Part shown: piece by piece, positions 1 through 9,406 of the stretch | How the letters are laid out: each line of letters begins with the position of its first letter | Numbering within the stretch: the first letter of the stretch is position 1 | Assembly (NCBI GenBank): GCA_017305665.1 | Contig: JAFKKH010000007.1 | Location: 186,001 to 250,000, forward strand | Length of the DNA stretch: 64,000 bases | Source: Hyphomicrobiales bacterium | GTDB taxonomy: Bacteria > Pseudomonadota > Alphaproteobacteria > Rhizobiales > Xanthobacteraceae | Reading direction: 5' to 3' | Position numbers and translations under genes: made by a program | The notes under the pieces: model-generated | Database searches by the model: none | What the model was told of the DNA's origin: nothing | Seen by the model: only the letters and a program-made list of their open reading frames with translations

Positions 1-2306
1 AGCTCCATGTCTTCGGCGGCGAGATCTGGCTGCCGATCCTGCTCTCAATGCTGGTGGTCGCGATACTCTCGGCCGCGACCGGTGCGCTGATGTTGCGCCG
101 TCGCGGCGTCTACTTCTCGCTGTTGACGCTGGCTTTCGCCGCACTGGTCTATACGGTCGCCTTTCGCTGGAGCGAAGTCACTGGCGGCGAAGACGGGCTC
201 GGCGGCCTCAAGCGCGGCGTCATTGGCTCATGGTCTCTCGACAACTCGCTACACTACTACGTCGTGACATCGCTGATCGCGCTTGCTGTGCTGTTGTTTC
301 TGCAGCGGTTGACGCGATCATCTTTCGGCCATGTGCTGGTCGCCATCCGTGAAAACACCCAGCGTGCATCGTTTCAGGGCTATCGCATCGAGCACTACAA
401 ACTCGCCGCCTTCGTCATTTCAGCCGTCATCACCGGGTTGGCCGGCACGCTGGTTGCCTTCCAGACCTATCTGGTATCCGCCGAGGCCGTCTCGGTCGCC
501 TTTTCCGGCGAACTCCTGGCGATTGTCGTCATCGGCGGCATGCGCAACCTGCTCGGACCCGCCCTCGGTGCGCTGTTCTTTATCCTGTTTCGCGAACTGC
601 TTTCGATCTGGACCCCGAACTGGTTGCTTTGGTTCGGGCTGATCTTCGTCAGCTTTGTCATATTTTCGCCGGACGGCCTCATCGGCATCTGGGCCAAACT
701 GCAGCGGCGCTGGAAGCCTCAGCCATCGCTGGCATCGGCGATGAGCAAACGGAAAATCTATGAGGGACTGCCGCTGCCATCCTTCCTGCGGCCCGAAAAT
801 TCGAACGGAGCCGTACTGCGCGTCGACGGCATTGCCAAGCAATTCGGTGGCATCCAGGCCGTGAAGCATGCAGACATTTCGATCAATTCAGGCCAGATCC
901 ATGCGCTGATCGGCCCCAACGGTGCCGGCAAGACGACGCTGTTCAACCTGATCTCGGGAATGTTCACCCCCGACAAGGGCACGGTGATCCTCCACGGACG
1001 TGAGATCGGCAAAGAGCGGCCGAACGACATCTGTGACGCAGGCCTGGCGCGCTCCTTTCAGATCACCAACCTCTTCCGCGGTCTGACGATCCGCGAAAAC
1101 ATGAGGCTTTCGCTGCAGGCTCGGCATCATCTCGGTTTCAACGTCTGGCACGACATCGATAGCCATCATGTCGTCAATGCCGAAACAGCGGAACTGATCA
1201 AGTTTCTCGGCCTTGAAGGAATCGAGAACATCCTTGCTGGCGACCTGTCTTATGGCGGCCAGCGTCTCGTCGATCTCGGCATTGCGCTTGGCTGCAAGCC
1301 GGAGGTGCTCCTGCTCGACGAGCCGTTGGCTGGCCTCGCCGCAGCAGAACGCGAACGCGTCGCGCGGCTGGTCAAGGAGATATCCGAACGCGTTCCTGTT
1401 CTCATTGTCGAACACGACATCGACCGCGTGCTCAGCCTGTCACACGTGGTCACCGTGATGAATCAGGGCGAGGTTCTGATGAGCGGTGCGCCAGACGCCG
1501 TGCGCAACGATCGCCGTGTCCAGGAAATCTATACCGGAACCGGCGTTCCACCGGTAGAACATGCCCGTACGCCCGAAGAACAGCAGCATTCGCGGGAAGT
1601 TCTCAAGGTTACGGACGTGAATACGTTCTACGGGAAAAGTCACATCCTCAACAACGCAACACTCGACGTTCGGCAAGGCGAAATCGTCGCACTGCTGGGG
1701 CGCAATGGCGCCGGAAAATCTACTTTTCTGAAATCGATTGCCGGTCTTGTTCCACCAAAGTCCGGAATGGTCGAACTCGATGGCCGGAATATCGCCGGCC
1801 TCTCCGCGCCCGATATCGCACGGCTTGGGATCGGCTACGTTCCGCAAGGGCGTGGGCTCTTCGCCGGGATGTCCGTCGCCGACAACCTGTCGCTCGGTCG
1901 GCTGGCCCGCAAGACGGATGGCAGCGACGGTGTCGTCTGGAGCGAGGAGCAGATCTTTGAGTTCTTCCCCCGGCTGAAAGAGCGGATGAACGTTGCGGCC
2001 GACTACCTGTCGGGCGGCGAGCAGCAAATGGTCGCAGTCGCACGCGCATTGTCAGGCAACGTCAAGCTGTTGCTTCTGGATGAACCGTTCGAGGGCCTGG
2101 CTCCCAGCGTCATCCTGGATCTGTTCAAGGCCTTCGACCGGTTGCGCCAACACATCGCGATCGTGATCGTCGAGCACAACCTCGATCTCGTCCTCGCGCT
2201 GGCCGACCGCGTCTTCGCGCTGGAGCGCGGTGCGGTTTTCCACGAAGGCCCGGCGCAACAACTTCTCACCGACCTCGACTATCGCAAGAAGATCCTGTGG
2301 CTTTGA
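1..2306 (+). CDS. LivM-LivG-LivF triple-fusion ABC transporter (5' truncated by window edge)
   Basis: This single polypeptide carries an ABC importer permease domain followed by two ATPase domains, of the branched-chain amino acid (HAAT) type. The reading frame is open to the left edge (first full codon at position 3), so the true start lies outside. Alignment with the complete paralogue at 46953-49454 suggests about 75 residues are missing. Counting from the Met at 48, residues 1-225 are hydrophobic LivM-type sequence containing RRRGVYFSLLTLAF. A LivG-type ATPase follows with Walker A GPNGAGKTT near 289 and Walker B LLLDEPLAGL. A LivF-type ATPase follows with Walker A GRNGAGKST near 551 and signature LSGGEQQMVAVARAL. 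It ends convergently 46 bp from the next gene. Family assignment is firm; the substrate is unknown. Confidence 0.9.
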   Translation, partial: LHVFGGEIWLPILLSMLVVAILSAATGALMLRRRGVYFSLLTLAFAALVYTVAFRWSEVTGGEDGLGGLKRGVIGSWSLDNSLHYYVVTSLIALAVLLFLQRLTRSSFGHVLVAIRENTQRASFQGYRIEHYKLAAFVISAVITGLAGTLVAFQTYLVSAEAVSVAFSGELLAIVVIGGMRNLLGPALGALFFILFRELLSIWTPNWLLWFGLIFVSFVIFSPDGLIGIWAKLQRRWKPQPSLASAMSKRKIYEGLPLPSFLRPENSNGAVLRVDGIAKQFGGIQAVKHADISINSGQIHALIGPNGAGKTTLFNLISGMFTPDKGTVILHGREIGKERPNDICDAGLARSFQITNLFRGLTIRENMRLSLQARHHLGFNVWHDIDSHHVVNAETAELIKFLGLEGIENILAGDLSYGGQRLVDLGIALGCKPEVLLLDEPLAGLAAAERERVARLVKEISERVPVLIVEHDIDRVLSLSHVVTVMNQGEVLMSGAPDAVRNDRRVQEIYTGTGVPPVEHARTPEEQQHSREVLKVTDVNTFYGKSHILNNATLDVRQGEIVALLGRNGAGKSTFLKSIAGLVPPKSGMVELDGRNIAGLSAPDIARLGIGYVPQGRGLFAGMSVADNLSLGRLARKTDGSDGVVWSEEQIFEFFPRLKERMNVAADYLSGGEQQMVAVARALSGNVKLLLLDEPFEGLAPSVILDLFKAFDRLRQHIAIVIVEHNLDLVLALADRVFALERGAVFHEGPAQQLLTDLDYRKKILWL

Positions 2307-2352
2307 GCGAGCCATCCGCAAGTGCGGCCACCGCGCACCAAAGCCTTCCGAC

Positions 2353-3111
2353 TTACATCGCCAACACGTTCTGAATTTTCTGGCGAATCTCATCTTTCTC
2401 CGCGACTGTGGTTTCGGTTTCCAGTCGCAGATCGATAGCAATGTTGGCCGGACGCCTGAGGACGATAATCCGGTCGCCAATCTCGAGGGCCTCATTGATC
2501 GAGTGGGTGATGAAGACGGCGGTCTTTCCGTTTTCCTTGACGAGCTTGAGAAACTCGGCCCGCAGTGTGCGGCCGGTCATCTCGTCGAGCGCCGAGAATG
2601 GTTCGTCGCAAAGCAGGATATTGGCGTCGGTTGCAAAGGCGCGCGCGATCGAGACACGCTGGCGCATGCCGCCCGACAGCGCATGCGGATAGTCGTGCTC
2701 GTGACCGAGGAGGCCGAGCTTGCCAAGCCAGTGCATGGCCGTCTCATTGCGCTGCCCCGGGGGAATATCCAGCATCTCCAGCCCGAGCTCGACGTTCTGC
2801 ACGGCGGTACGCCACGGCAATAGCCGGTCGTTCTGGAACACGATCGCGATCTTGCCGCGGAAGGCATCGAAGTCGTGGAACGGGTTGCGGCCGTCGACAG
2901 TGACGATTCCGGAGGTCGGTTCGGTCAGTCCGGCGATCATGTTGAAGATCGTCGACTTGCCGCAGCCGGTCTTGCCAAGTAACGCCAGCATCTGGCCGGA
3001 TCCGACTTCAAGATCGAGCCGATCCACCGCCTTAAACGAAGCGCCGGCAGAACTCGCGCCGAACGCCTTCGTCACCTGGTCCAGCCTGATGATCGGTTGA
3101 GCCACGGTCAT
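2353..3111 (-). CDS. ABC transporter ATP-binding protein, SsuB/TauB/NrtD type
   Basis: A 252-residue cytoplasmic ATPase that powers the importer encoded by the two genes before it. It shows Walker A GKTGCGKST, signature LSGGMRQRVSIARAF and Walker B ILLCDEPFSALD, and the length is normal for the nitrate/sulfonate/taurine family. The ATG overlaps the permease stop (ATGA), so the two are translationally coupled. It is the last gene of an operon starting at 10628. The operon partners suggest the cargo is the substrate of the molybdenum hydroxylase rather than sulfonate or taurine; that is inference. Confidence 0.88.
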   Translation of the reverse strand: MTVAQPIIRLDQVTKAFGASSAGASFKAVDRLDLEVGSGQMLALLGKTGCGKSTIFNMIAGLTEPTSGIVTVDGRNPFHDFDAFRGKIAIVFQNDRLLPWRTAVQNVELGLEMLDIPPGQRNETAMHWLGKLGLLGHEHDYPHALSGGMRQRVSIARAFATDANILLCDEPFSALDEMTGRTLRAEFLKLVKENGKTAVFITHSINEALEIGDRIIVLRRPANIAIDLRLETETTVAEKDEIRQKIQNVLAM

Positions 3112-3920
3112 AGTGTTCGCTCCGAAACAGCGCGGTACCGGAAGACGATGTTCTCAATGAATGTCAGCACGGCCTGCGCAATCAAGACGAAGAACACGAG
3201 TTGCAGCGTCCAAGCCAACGCACCGGCCATGTCGAACACCTGTTGCTGTTGCAGCAATTCGTAACCCACGCCGCCGGTTGCGCCCACGAGCTCGGCCACC
3301 ACAACGACGCGGGATGCGTTGCCGAGATTGACCTTCCAGGCCGTCATGATGTCCGGCAGAATCGCGGGAATAATCATGACGCGAAACAATTTCGCCCGTG
3401 TCGGGCGGAAGCTCATCACCATCTCGGTGAGGTCGCGCGACATGCCCTGCAGTGCGCCGAGTACCTGGAACGTGAACGCCGGCAAGGTCGTCATCACCAT
3501 GATGAAGAAGATCCGCGGCTCGATACCGTGAAACCAGATGATAGCGAACACCACCCATGATAACGCCGGGATACCCTGAAACAGCGTCAGGATCGGTGAC
3601 AGGAACCGGTTCGCCGATTGCGAGCGCGCCATCACGACAGCTAGAGCTGCTCCGATGAAAAAGGCACCGGCCAACCCTGCGAGAATTCTTCCGACAGTCG
3701 CCAGCACGTCGCTAAGTTGGTCCCAGTGCACCAGGATTCCGAAGCAGCGCTTGAAGACGTCGATCAGCGACGGAAACAGGAACGGTGGGAAGAACAGCGA
3801 TGCGATCTGCCACAGGCTGGCGACCACGACGAACGGTAGGATATAAGAGAACGCGCGGCGCCAGATGGCGCCGCGTGCTTTCGTTGCTCCCCGTGCCGCC
3901 TGCGGCTCGGACATCGTCAT
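3108..3920 (-). CDS. ABC transporter permease, SsuC/TauC type
   Basis: A 270-residue inner-membrane permease with about six hydrophobic segments and the cytoplasmic EAA-like loop expected of BPD_transp_1 permeases (around residues 170-200, LFRVMIIPAILPDIMTAW). It probably forms a homodimeric channel with the ATPase at 2353-3111 and the binding protein at 3917-4888. It overlaps both neighbours by 4 bp (ATGA at each junction), a typical single-transcript arrangement. An alternative ATG lies two codons downstream. Family assignment is strong; the cargo cannot be read from sequence. Confidence 0.87.
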   Translation of the reverse strand: MTMSEPQAARGATKARGAIWRRAFSYILPFVVVASLWQIASLFFPPFLFPSLIDVFKRCFGILVHWDQLSDVLATVGRILAGLAGAFFIGAALAVVMARSQSANRFLSPILTLFQGIPALSWVVFAIIWFHGIEPRIFFIMVMTTLPAFTFQVLGALQGMSRDLTEMVMSFRPTRAKLFRVMIIPAILPDIMTAWKVNLGNASRVVVVAELVGATGGVGYELLQQQQVFDMAGALAWTLQLVFFVLIAQAVLTFIENIVFRYRAVSERTL

Positions 3921-4888
3921 TTCATCGGCCCGCTATAGATCGTCGCATCCGACGGGTCTGACGGCAGGAACGAGATCGACTTCCCCGCCTCGTAGACCGA
4001 CTTGATCTCCTTGCGAACATCCGCGGCGGCGCGGATGTTCATACCAAGGCGATCGTTGGCGCGGATCAAATCCGCGACCGCCTTACGGCCGTCATCGCTT
4101 CCTTTGGTCATGATCAGTTTGGCCGCCTCGTCGGGATGGGCTGTAACCCACTCGCCCGCCTCCTTATAGGCTGCGTAGAGCTTCGGGATGAGATTCTTGT
4201 GCTGCTCCGCCCAATCCACATGGGCTGCAACGCCGAGATAGGGAATGCTCTTGCTGCCGGTCACCTTCTGCCAGTTCTCTGCGATCTTCAGGTCGAGAGT
4301 GCGGATGTCAGGTTTTTTGGCGCGCAACGTGGTGTATGCGGGCTCCCAGAGTTGCACCGCCGAGGCACGATCCGCCAGAGCATAGCCGACAAGGCCAGGC
4401 GTCGCGGTATTGACAACGGAGATCTTGCTTGTGTCGACGCCCTGCTTGCGTGCGAACCAGTCGAACATGACGTAATTCGTCGTCCCTTTGGCTGCCGCGA
4501 GATCCTTGCCTTCCAAGTCCTTCAGCGTCTTGACCTCGGGTCGCGATGTCACCACCGCACCCCAGAAATCAAATAGGTTAAACAGGTAAGTCACCTTCAC
4601 GCCGCGGACATCAGCAAGACCGACAGTCAGGAGCGACGCACTACCGCCGAGCTTGAACTCTCCGGAATTGAACTGCGCCGTGTATGCATCCGGTGTCCGT
4701 TGCTGGAAGTCGATGGAAAGGCCATGCTTCTCGTCGAGCTTTTGCGCCTTGATCACCGGCGGCAGGAATGCGCCGAGCGATGGCGGGCCGAACACGACGA
4801 TCGACAATTTCTCCAGACCCTGCGCCGACGCCGACGACAGCATCGTGGCCGTGACGGCCGCACACAATCCAATTCGAAGTCCCTTCAT
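3917..4888 (-). CDS. ABC transporter substrate-binding protein, NMT1/TauA/SsuA-like
   Basis: A 323-residue periplasmic binding protein. A signal peptide is visible (MKGLRIGLCAAVTATMLSSA, cleavage near SAQG), followed by the family start LEKLSIVVFGPPSLGAFLPP. I place the start at the ATG at 4888 because GGAGGGTGAG directly precedes it. An in-frame GTG at 4903 would put that ribosome site inside the coding sequence. The gene leads the transporter part of the operon, 64 bp after the coxG-like gene. NMT1/THI5-like binding proteins bind small aromatic or heterocyclic molecules as well as sulfonates, which fits the hydroxylase upstream. The ligand itself is inference. Confidence 0.87.
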   Translation of the reverse strand: MKGLRIGLCAAVTATMLSSASAQGLEKLSIVVFGPPSLGAFLPPVIKAQKLDEKHGLSIDFQQRTPDAYTAQFNSGEFKLGGSASLLTVGLADVRGVKVTYLFNLFDFWGAVVTSRPEVKTLKDLEGKDLAAAKGTTNYVMFDWFARKQGVDTSKISVVNTATPGLVGYALADRASAVQLWEPAYTTLRAKKPDIRTLDLKIAENWQKVTGSKSIPYLGVAAHVDWAEQHKNLIPKLYAAYKEAGEWVTAHPDEAAKLIMTKGSDDGRKAVADLIRANDRLGMNIRAAADVRKEIKSVYEAGKSISFLPSDPSDATIYSGPMK

Positions 4889-4952
4889 CTCACCCTCCTC
4901 CACTGTTTGAGGCTTGTTTTGCCTCGTTTATATTCGTTCAGCCACGCCGGTA

Positions 4953-5420
4953 TCAGCCTGCCGCCCTGCTGATGGGCGACTCGAATTCCTTGCGAAGGGC
5001 GACGAAAAAACGCCCGATCAGGTGCTTCGAGACGCTTGCGAGAATGCGCTGCCCGACACCTGCGACAAGGCCGCCGATCTCCCCCGTGCCCTTGTAGACA
5101 AGCCGCGTCGCTCCTTCGCCATCCGGCTCGATATCGAACCGCGCTGTGCCATTGCCATGGCCGAGCGTGCCGGCGCCGGAAACACGGATACTGCAGCTTT
5201 TCGGCGCCTGCTTGTCCGAAAGCTGGATTTCGCCCTCAAACGACCCACCGACCGCTGCCACGCGAAGCTGCATATCGACCTTGTAGTTATCCGGTGCGAT
5301 CTCCGTCATGCTCTTGCAGCCGGGAATGCACCGGGTCAGCACGGCCGGGTCGTTGAGCGCAACCCAGAGCGCGTCCACCGACGTCGGGATCGTTTCGTTG
5401 CCGCCGATATCGAGCTTCAC
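4953..5420 (-). CDS. CoxG-like SRPBCC family protein (carbon monoxide dehydrogenase subunit G family)
   Basis: A 155-residue protein of the SRPBCC/START-like fold, as in CoxG, which in CO oxidisers recruits the molybdenum hydroxylase to the membrane. Family landmarks are the opening GGNETIPTSVDALWVALNDP, the segment LTRCIPGCKSM and the C-terminal GVGQRILASVSKHLIGRFF. The best start is GTG at 5420, with GAGGA about 6 bp upstream and the preceding stop 10 bp away; the frame stays open further upstream but that part looks like out-of-gene sequence. CoxG-like genes commonly accompany CoxL-like hydroxylases of various substrates, so this does not imply CO oxidation. Confidence 0.85.
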   Translation of the reverse strand: MKLDIGGNETIPTSVDALWVALNDPAVLTRCIPGCKSMTEIAPDNYKVDMQLRVAAVGGSFEGEIQLSDKQAPKSCSIRVSGAGTLGHGNGTARFDIEPDGEGATRLVYKGTGEIGGLVAGVGQRILASVSKHLIGRFFVALRKEFESPISRAAG

Positions 5421-5430
5421 GATGCGCTCC

Positions 5431-6408
5431 TCACAGTCCGAACAGCTTTGCGGCCAACCCGCCGTTGATGCTGGCCCGCTCGTTGTCGGAGAACGATGTT
5501 TCCTGCACAATCTTGAGCGGGGTCAGGTCCCCAATCGGAAACGGCATGTCCGATCCCATCATGATGCGGTCAGCGCCGACGATATCGGCGAGGTAGCGCA
5601 ACGCCCGCGGATCCTGCACGATGGTGTCGTAGTACATCGCGGCCAGCGCGGCGTCGGGATTCCCGAGCTTGTCCTTGTCGAGCGAGTAATTGCGGCGCAG
5701 GCGGCCTATCACATAAGGCAGCGCCGCGCCGCCGATACCCGCAACCACCTTCATGTTGCTGTAACGGGTGACGTGACCCGCATAGATCAAACGCGACATC
5801 GCGATCAGCGTGTCGGTGATGCGGCCGACCGCATTGGCCATACCATAATCGTGCACGCGATCATCCCCGCTCTCGAACACGGGATGAATGAAGATCAGCG
5901 AACCAAGATTGTTCGCGGCCTCCCAGAATGGCTGCAGTGTCGGATCGTCGAGCACGCCTCCCCGCCCCTTGGGCTGGGTACCGATCATGGCGCCCTTGAA
6001 GCCCTGATCATGCGCCTCCTTCAGCACCTCGGCGGCGCGCGCACCGTCCTGCAGCGGCACGGTCGCAAGCGGGATAAAGCGCGGCTGCTCCTTGGCCGTA
6101 GCGGCGAAATGCGCGTTGATCAGCCGTGCCCACCGCGTGCCTTCCTCGGCCGGAAGCTCGTTGCCGAACATGTCGAGCCAGCCGCCGACGACCTGACGGT
6201 CGATCTTGTTGTCATCGAGCCACTTCAGTCGGCCGGCGATGTCGCTGAGCGGCTTCGAGATTGGCCGCGTCGGCCTGTTGCCCGCGAACGAAAAACCAAT
6301 GCTACCGCCGTCCTCAATCAGCCTGATCGAAGGAAAATCGCCCTTTTGCGCGCGAATGGCATCCAGCAGCGCGGGAGGAGCCAGGTGAGCGTGGCTGTCG
6401 ATGATCAT
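5431..6408 (-). CDS. Amidohydrolase family protein (ACMSD-like metal-dependent hydrolase/decarboxylase)
   Basis: A 325-residue TIM-barrel metalloenzyme of the amidohydrolase_2 family. The start is MIIDSHAHLAPPALLDAI, giving the metal-binding HxH (H6/H8 region). Further conserved elements are the segment around LIFIHPVFE and the C-terminal metal site DRIMMGSDMPFP. Relatives decarboxylate or hydrolyse ring-cleavage products such as aminocarboxymuconate semialdehyde. The ATG at 6408 overlaps the hydroxylase stop (ATGA); the open frame upstream of it is antisense to nothing and lies inside the hydroxylase gene, so it is not used. Its likely job is a late step on the hydroxylated ring product. Confidence 0.86.
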   Translation of the reverse strand: MIIDSHAHLAPPALLDAIRAQKGDFPSIRLIEDGGSIGFSFAGNRPTRPISKPLSDIAGRLKWLDDNKIDRQVVGGWLDMFGNELPAEEGTRWARLINAHFAATAKEQPRFIPLATVPLQDGARAAEVLKEAHDQGFKGAMIGTQPKGRGGVLDDPTLQPFWEAANNLGSLIFIHPVFESGDDRVHDYGMANAVGRITDTLIAMSRLIYAGHVTRYSNMKVVAGIGGAALPYVIGRLRRNYSLDKDKLGNPDAALAAMYYDTIVQDPRALRYLADIVGADRIMMGSDMPFPIGDLTPLKIVQETSFSDNERASINGGLAAKLFGL

Positions 6409-8813
6409 GATTGTACTTTTTCCTTGGTGGCCTTCGCCGCTGCGATGGCATCGCTGATCGCTGCGATTCGAATGGGTAATTTGGCGAATGAGATTCCGTA
6501 AGGCGAAACCGCATCGTTGATCGCACCGGAAATCGCGGCAGGCGATCCGAGATAGCCGCTTTCGCCCGAGCCTTTCTGTCCGAACACCGTGAATGGCGAC
6601 GGCGTGCAGTGATGCACAATCTCGACATGCGGCACTTCGTGCGACGATGGAAGCAGATAATCCATGAAGCTCTGCGTCAGCATCTGGCCTTCGCTGTCGT
6701 AGACGAACTCCTCCAGCAGTGAGGCTCCGATACCGTGCGCGATGCCGCCCAGCGTCATGCCCTTGACGATGTGCGGATTGATGACGGTGCCGCAATCGTG
6801 CCCGATGACATAACGGCGGATCTTGGGCTTGCCGATCTCGGGGTCGAATACCACGAGCACGAGATGGAACTCGAACGAGTGGCACGGATACATCTGCACG
6901 CGGCCGTTTTCCGGAAGTTTGTTCGCAGTTGGCACCTGCAGGACATGCGTGACTTCAAGTCCGGGCTCCATGCCGTCGGGCAGAAGATGGAAGTTGCGAT
7001 GGGCGATGTTGACATGCTCCGCCCAGGTCAACTTCCGGCTCGATCCGGGATACGATGTGGCACCACCCTGATAGACGATGTCGCTCTCCACGCAACCGAA
7101 CTGATGGGCCGCGAGACGAACGATCTTCGCCTTGAGTTTCTTCGCGGCATGGAACGCGGCGCCACCGAGCATGATGGCCATGCGGCTGCCGACCGGACTA
7201 TTTCCCGGTAGACTGTTCAGCGAATCCGGCCGCACCACGCGAATCTGATCCGGGTCGATCTCGAGCACTTCGCCGACCACGGTCGCTGCGAGCGTTTCAT
7301 GCCCCTGTCCCGACGACGTCGTGTGGATCGTCACCGTGACGAAGCCCAGTCCATCGACGTTGATGCGGCACGACTCCATCCATGTCGTGGTCTTGTTGGC
7401 ATCGTTCAGCAACGGCTCGAAGGATGAATTTCCGCCGCTCGGTTCGAGACAGGCGGCGATACCGATGCCCGCGCAGAGTCCCTGCGCTCGAAGCTCGTCG
7501 CGCTCCCGCTTCAACCCTTCATAATCGGCATGCGCCAGGACTTTGGCGACGACGGTGTGATAATCACCGCTGTCGTAGCGCGTCCCGCTCGGGATCAGAT
7601 AAGGAAACTCCTCGCTGCGGATGAAATTGCGCTTCCGGATCTCGATGCGGTCGAGGCCGAGCGCGGCTGCGACCTTGTCGATCGCGGTCTCGATCGCATA
7701 ATTGGTTGGCGCCTGCCCGAAGCCGCGAACTGCTTCCTGCGCCGCCTTGTTCGACGTCACCGAGATCGCGCGATATTTCACGCTCTGGATCTTGTACGGA
7801 CCGACGATCGCACCTATCGGCTTGCCGAGCTGGAACGGCGCACGGCCGGCATAGGCACCGGCATTATCGAGCGCGCGCATCTTCATCGACTTGACGATGC
7901 CGTCGTTGTCGAATGCGACTTCGACGTCGAAAATACGATCCGGACCGTGCGCATCGCCAGCACGCATGTTATCGAGGCGGTCCTCGATCAGGCGAACCGG
8001 CCGGCCGAGCCTGCGCGCCAGATGCGATACGATGACGGTCTGCTTGATGCCGCGCTTGACGCCATAGCTGCCGCCGACGTCCACGTCCTGATGCACGCGA
8101 ACATTGTTGAGTGGAATGCGCAAGGCCCGCGCGATCTGGTCGGAATATTTCGGCATCTGGATCGAGGCCCAGACGTCGAGAATCTCTCGCCACGGATCCC
8201 ATTTCGCCGCGACGCCGAACGTCTCGATCGGCACTGTGGAGTTGCGACCCCATGTGACGCGGAACGACAGATGGCGCGGGCTCTCTGCGAAATGCTTGTC
8301 CACCTCACCCCAGACAAAGGTGCGATCCAGCAGAACATTGCTTCCGTGAGCGGGATGAACCGGCGTGCTCGATAGATCGAGCGCTTCCTCCGAATCGATC
8401 ACATAGGGTAACGGTTCGTAGACGACCCGCACCTTCTCGGCGCCGTCCTCGGCCTGGGCGCGCGATTCCGCGACAACAGCCACAACCCACTCACCAGCGT
8501 AGCGCACCTGACCAACTGCCAATGGATAGCGCTTTACGTGCGGCGTATTGAGGCCGTTCATCAACGGTTCGGCCGCCTTGGCAAGCTCTTCACCAGTCAG
8601 CACGTAATGCACGCCGGGCATCCTCAGCGCTTCGCTCGCATCGATGGACACGATACGGGCCGCCGGGTGCTGGGATGGCAGTACCGCCACGTGCAGCAGG
8701 CCCTCAAGCGCGACATCGGCGACGTAATGTCCCTGTCCGGCGACAAAGCGGCGGTCCTCGCGCACCCGGCGATTCGACGAGACAAATTTCAGGGGAATCT
8801 CGGCCTCGCTCAT
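6405..8813 (-). CDS. Xanthine dehydrogenase-family molybdenum hydroxylase, large Mo-cofactor subunit (CoxL-like)
   Basis: An 802-residue subunit binding molybdopterin cytosine dinucleotide and hydroxylating a C-H bond with water. The N-terminal a/b-hammerhead begins near residue 15 (RVREDRRFVAGQGHYVADV). The catalytic Glu lies in GSGESG (E751). The active-site loop reads VRGFGQ, not the AYxCSFR loop of true CO dehydrogenase, so CO oxidation is unlikely and an organic (possibly N-heteroaromatic or aldehyde) substrate is more probable. Start and stop overlap the neighbouring genes by 4 bp. With the FeS (8810) and FAD (9403) subunits it makes a standard three-subunit enzyme; here the order on the transcript is FAD, FeS, Mo. 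Confidence 0.92.
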   Translation of the reverse strand: MSEAEIPLKFVSSNRRVREDRRFVAGQGHYVADVALEGLLHVAVLPSQHPAARIVSIDASEALRMPGVHYVLTGEELAKAAEPLMNGLNTPHVKRYPLAVGQVRYAGEWVVAVVAESRAQAEDGAEKVRVVYEPLPYVIDSEEALDLSSTPVHPAHGSNVLLDRTFVWGEVDKHFAESPRHLSFRVTWGRNSTVPIETFGVAAKWDPWREILDVWASIQMPKYSDQIARALRIPLNNVRVHQDVDVGGSYGVKRGIKQTVIVSHLARRLGRPVRLIEDRLDNMRAGDAHGPDRIFDVEVAFDNDGIVKSMKMRALDNAGAYAGRAPFQLGKPIGAIVGPYKIQSVKYRAISVTSNKAAQEAVRGFGQAPTNYAIETAIDKVAAALGLDRIEIRKRNFIRSEEFPYLIPSGTRYDSGDYHTVVAKVLAHADYEGLKRERDELRAQGLCAGIGIAACLEPSGGNSSFEPLLNDANKTTTWMESCRINVDGLGFVTVTIHTTSSGQGHETLAATVVGEVLEIDPDQIRVVRPDSLNSLPGNSPVGSRMAIMLGGAAFHAAKKLKAKIVRLAAHQFGCVESDIVYQGGATSYPGSSRKLTWAEHVNIAHRNFHLLPDGMEPGLEVTHVLQVPTANKLPENGRVQMYPCHSFEFHLVLVVFDPEIGKPKIRRYVIGHDCGTVINPHIVKGMTLGGIAHGIGASLLEEFVYDSEGQMLTQSFMDYLLPSSHEVPHVEIVHHCTPSPFTVFGQKGSGESGYLGSPAAISGAINDAVSPYGISFAKLPIRIAAISDAIAAAKATKEKVQS

Positions 8814-9406
8814 GCCCGGCCTCCCCGTGGGGTGTCGGGCTGCACCGCCGTGAGAACGCCGTGCCCCAGTGCATCGTTTCCGCCGAAGGGCGGCTTGCCC
8901 GGATTGTTGGCGTCACTCCGCGCATGGCGCGGCAGGTTGGTCTTGCGGAGGCGATCGGCAGCGAACTCGACCGCTTCGACGATCTGCCCATAGCCGGTGC
9001 AGCGGCAGATGTTCCCAGAGATCGCCTCGACGATATCGTCGCGCGAAGGCGCATCATTATGTTCCAGCAGCGCATGGGCGGTGAGCACCATGCCGGGCGT
9101 GCAATAACCGCACTGCAGACCATGGGTTTCGCAGAACGCATCCTGCACCACGCTGAGCTCGCCCGGCGCCGGGGCCAGCCCCTCGATCGTGGTGATCTCG
9201 TAGCCGTCGGCCTGCACCGCGAACATCAGGCACGAGCGCGACGGCTCGCCGTCGATCAGCACCGTGCAGGCTCCGCAAACGCCGTGCTCACAACCGGCAT
9301 GGCTGCCCACCAGCAGAAAATCTTCACGCAACGTATCGAGAAGGGTCTTGCGCGGCTCGACGTCGGCTTCACGGAGCTGGCCGTTGACCTTGAGGCTGAT
9401 TTTCAT
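8810..9406 (-). CDS. Molybdenum hydroxylase small subunit with two [2Fe-2S] clusters (CoxS-like)
   Basis: A 198-residue electron-transfer subunit. The plant-type cluster is formed by C39, C44, C47 and C59 (CEHGVCGAC...C), and the second all-helical cluster by C99, C102, C134 and C136 (CGYC...CRC). It passes electrons from the molybdenum site to FAD. The ATG at 9406 overlaps the FAD-subunit stop (ATGA), which fixes the start. The tail after residue 160 (proline- and glycine-rich, about 38 residues) is longer than in most CoxS proteins. Confidence 0.93.
   Translation of the reverse strand: MKISLKVNGQLREADVEPRKTLLDTLREDFLLVGSHAGCEHGVCGACTVLIDGEPSRSCLMFAVQADGYEITTIEGLAPAPGELSVVQDAFCETHGLQCGYCTPGMVLTAHALLEHNDAPSRDDIVEAISGNICRCTGYGQIVEAVEFAADRLRKTNLPRHARSDANNPGKPPFGGNDALGHGVLTAVQPDTPRGGRA

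Noticed and set aside
2353..4888. Taurine or sulfonate importer (tauABC/ssuABC)
   Set aside because: The families match, but no sulfonatase, TauD or SsuD is present and the genes are in the molybdenum hydroxylase operon.
6405..8813. Carbon monoxide dehydrogenase, suggested by CoxL/CoxM/CoxS/CoxG-like genes together
   Set aside because: The large subunit has VRGFGQ where form I CO dehydrogenase has AYxCSFR, and the operon contains an amidohydrolase and an importer, which a gas-oxidising system would not need.
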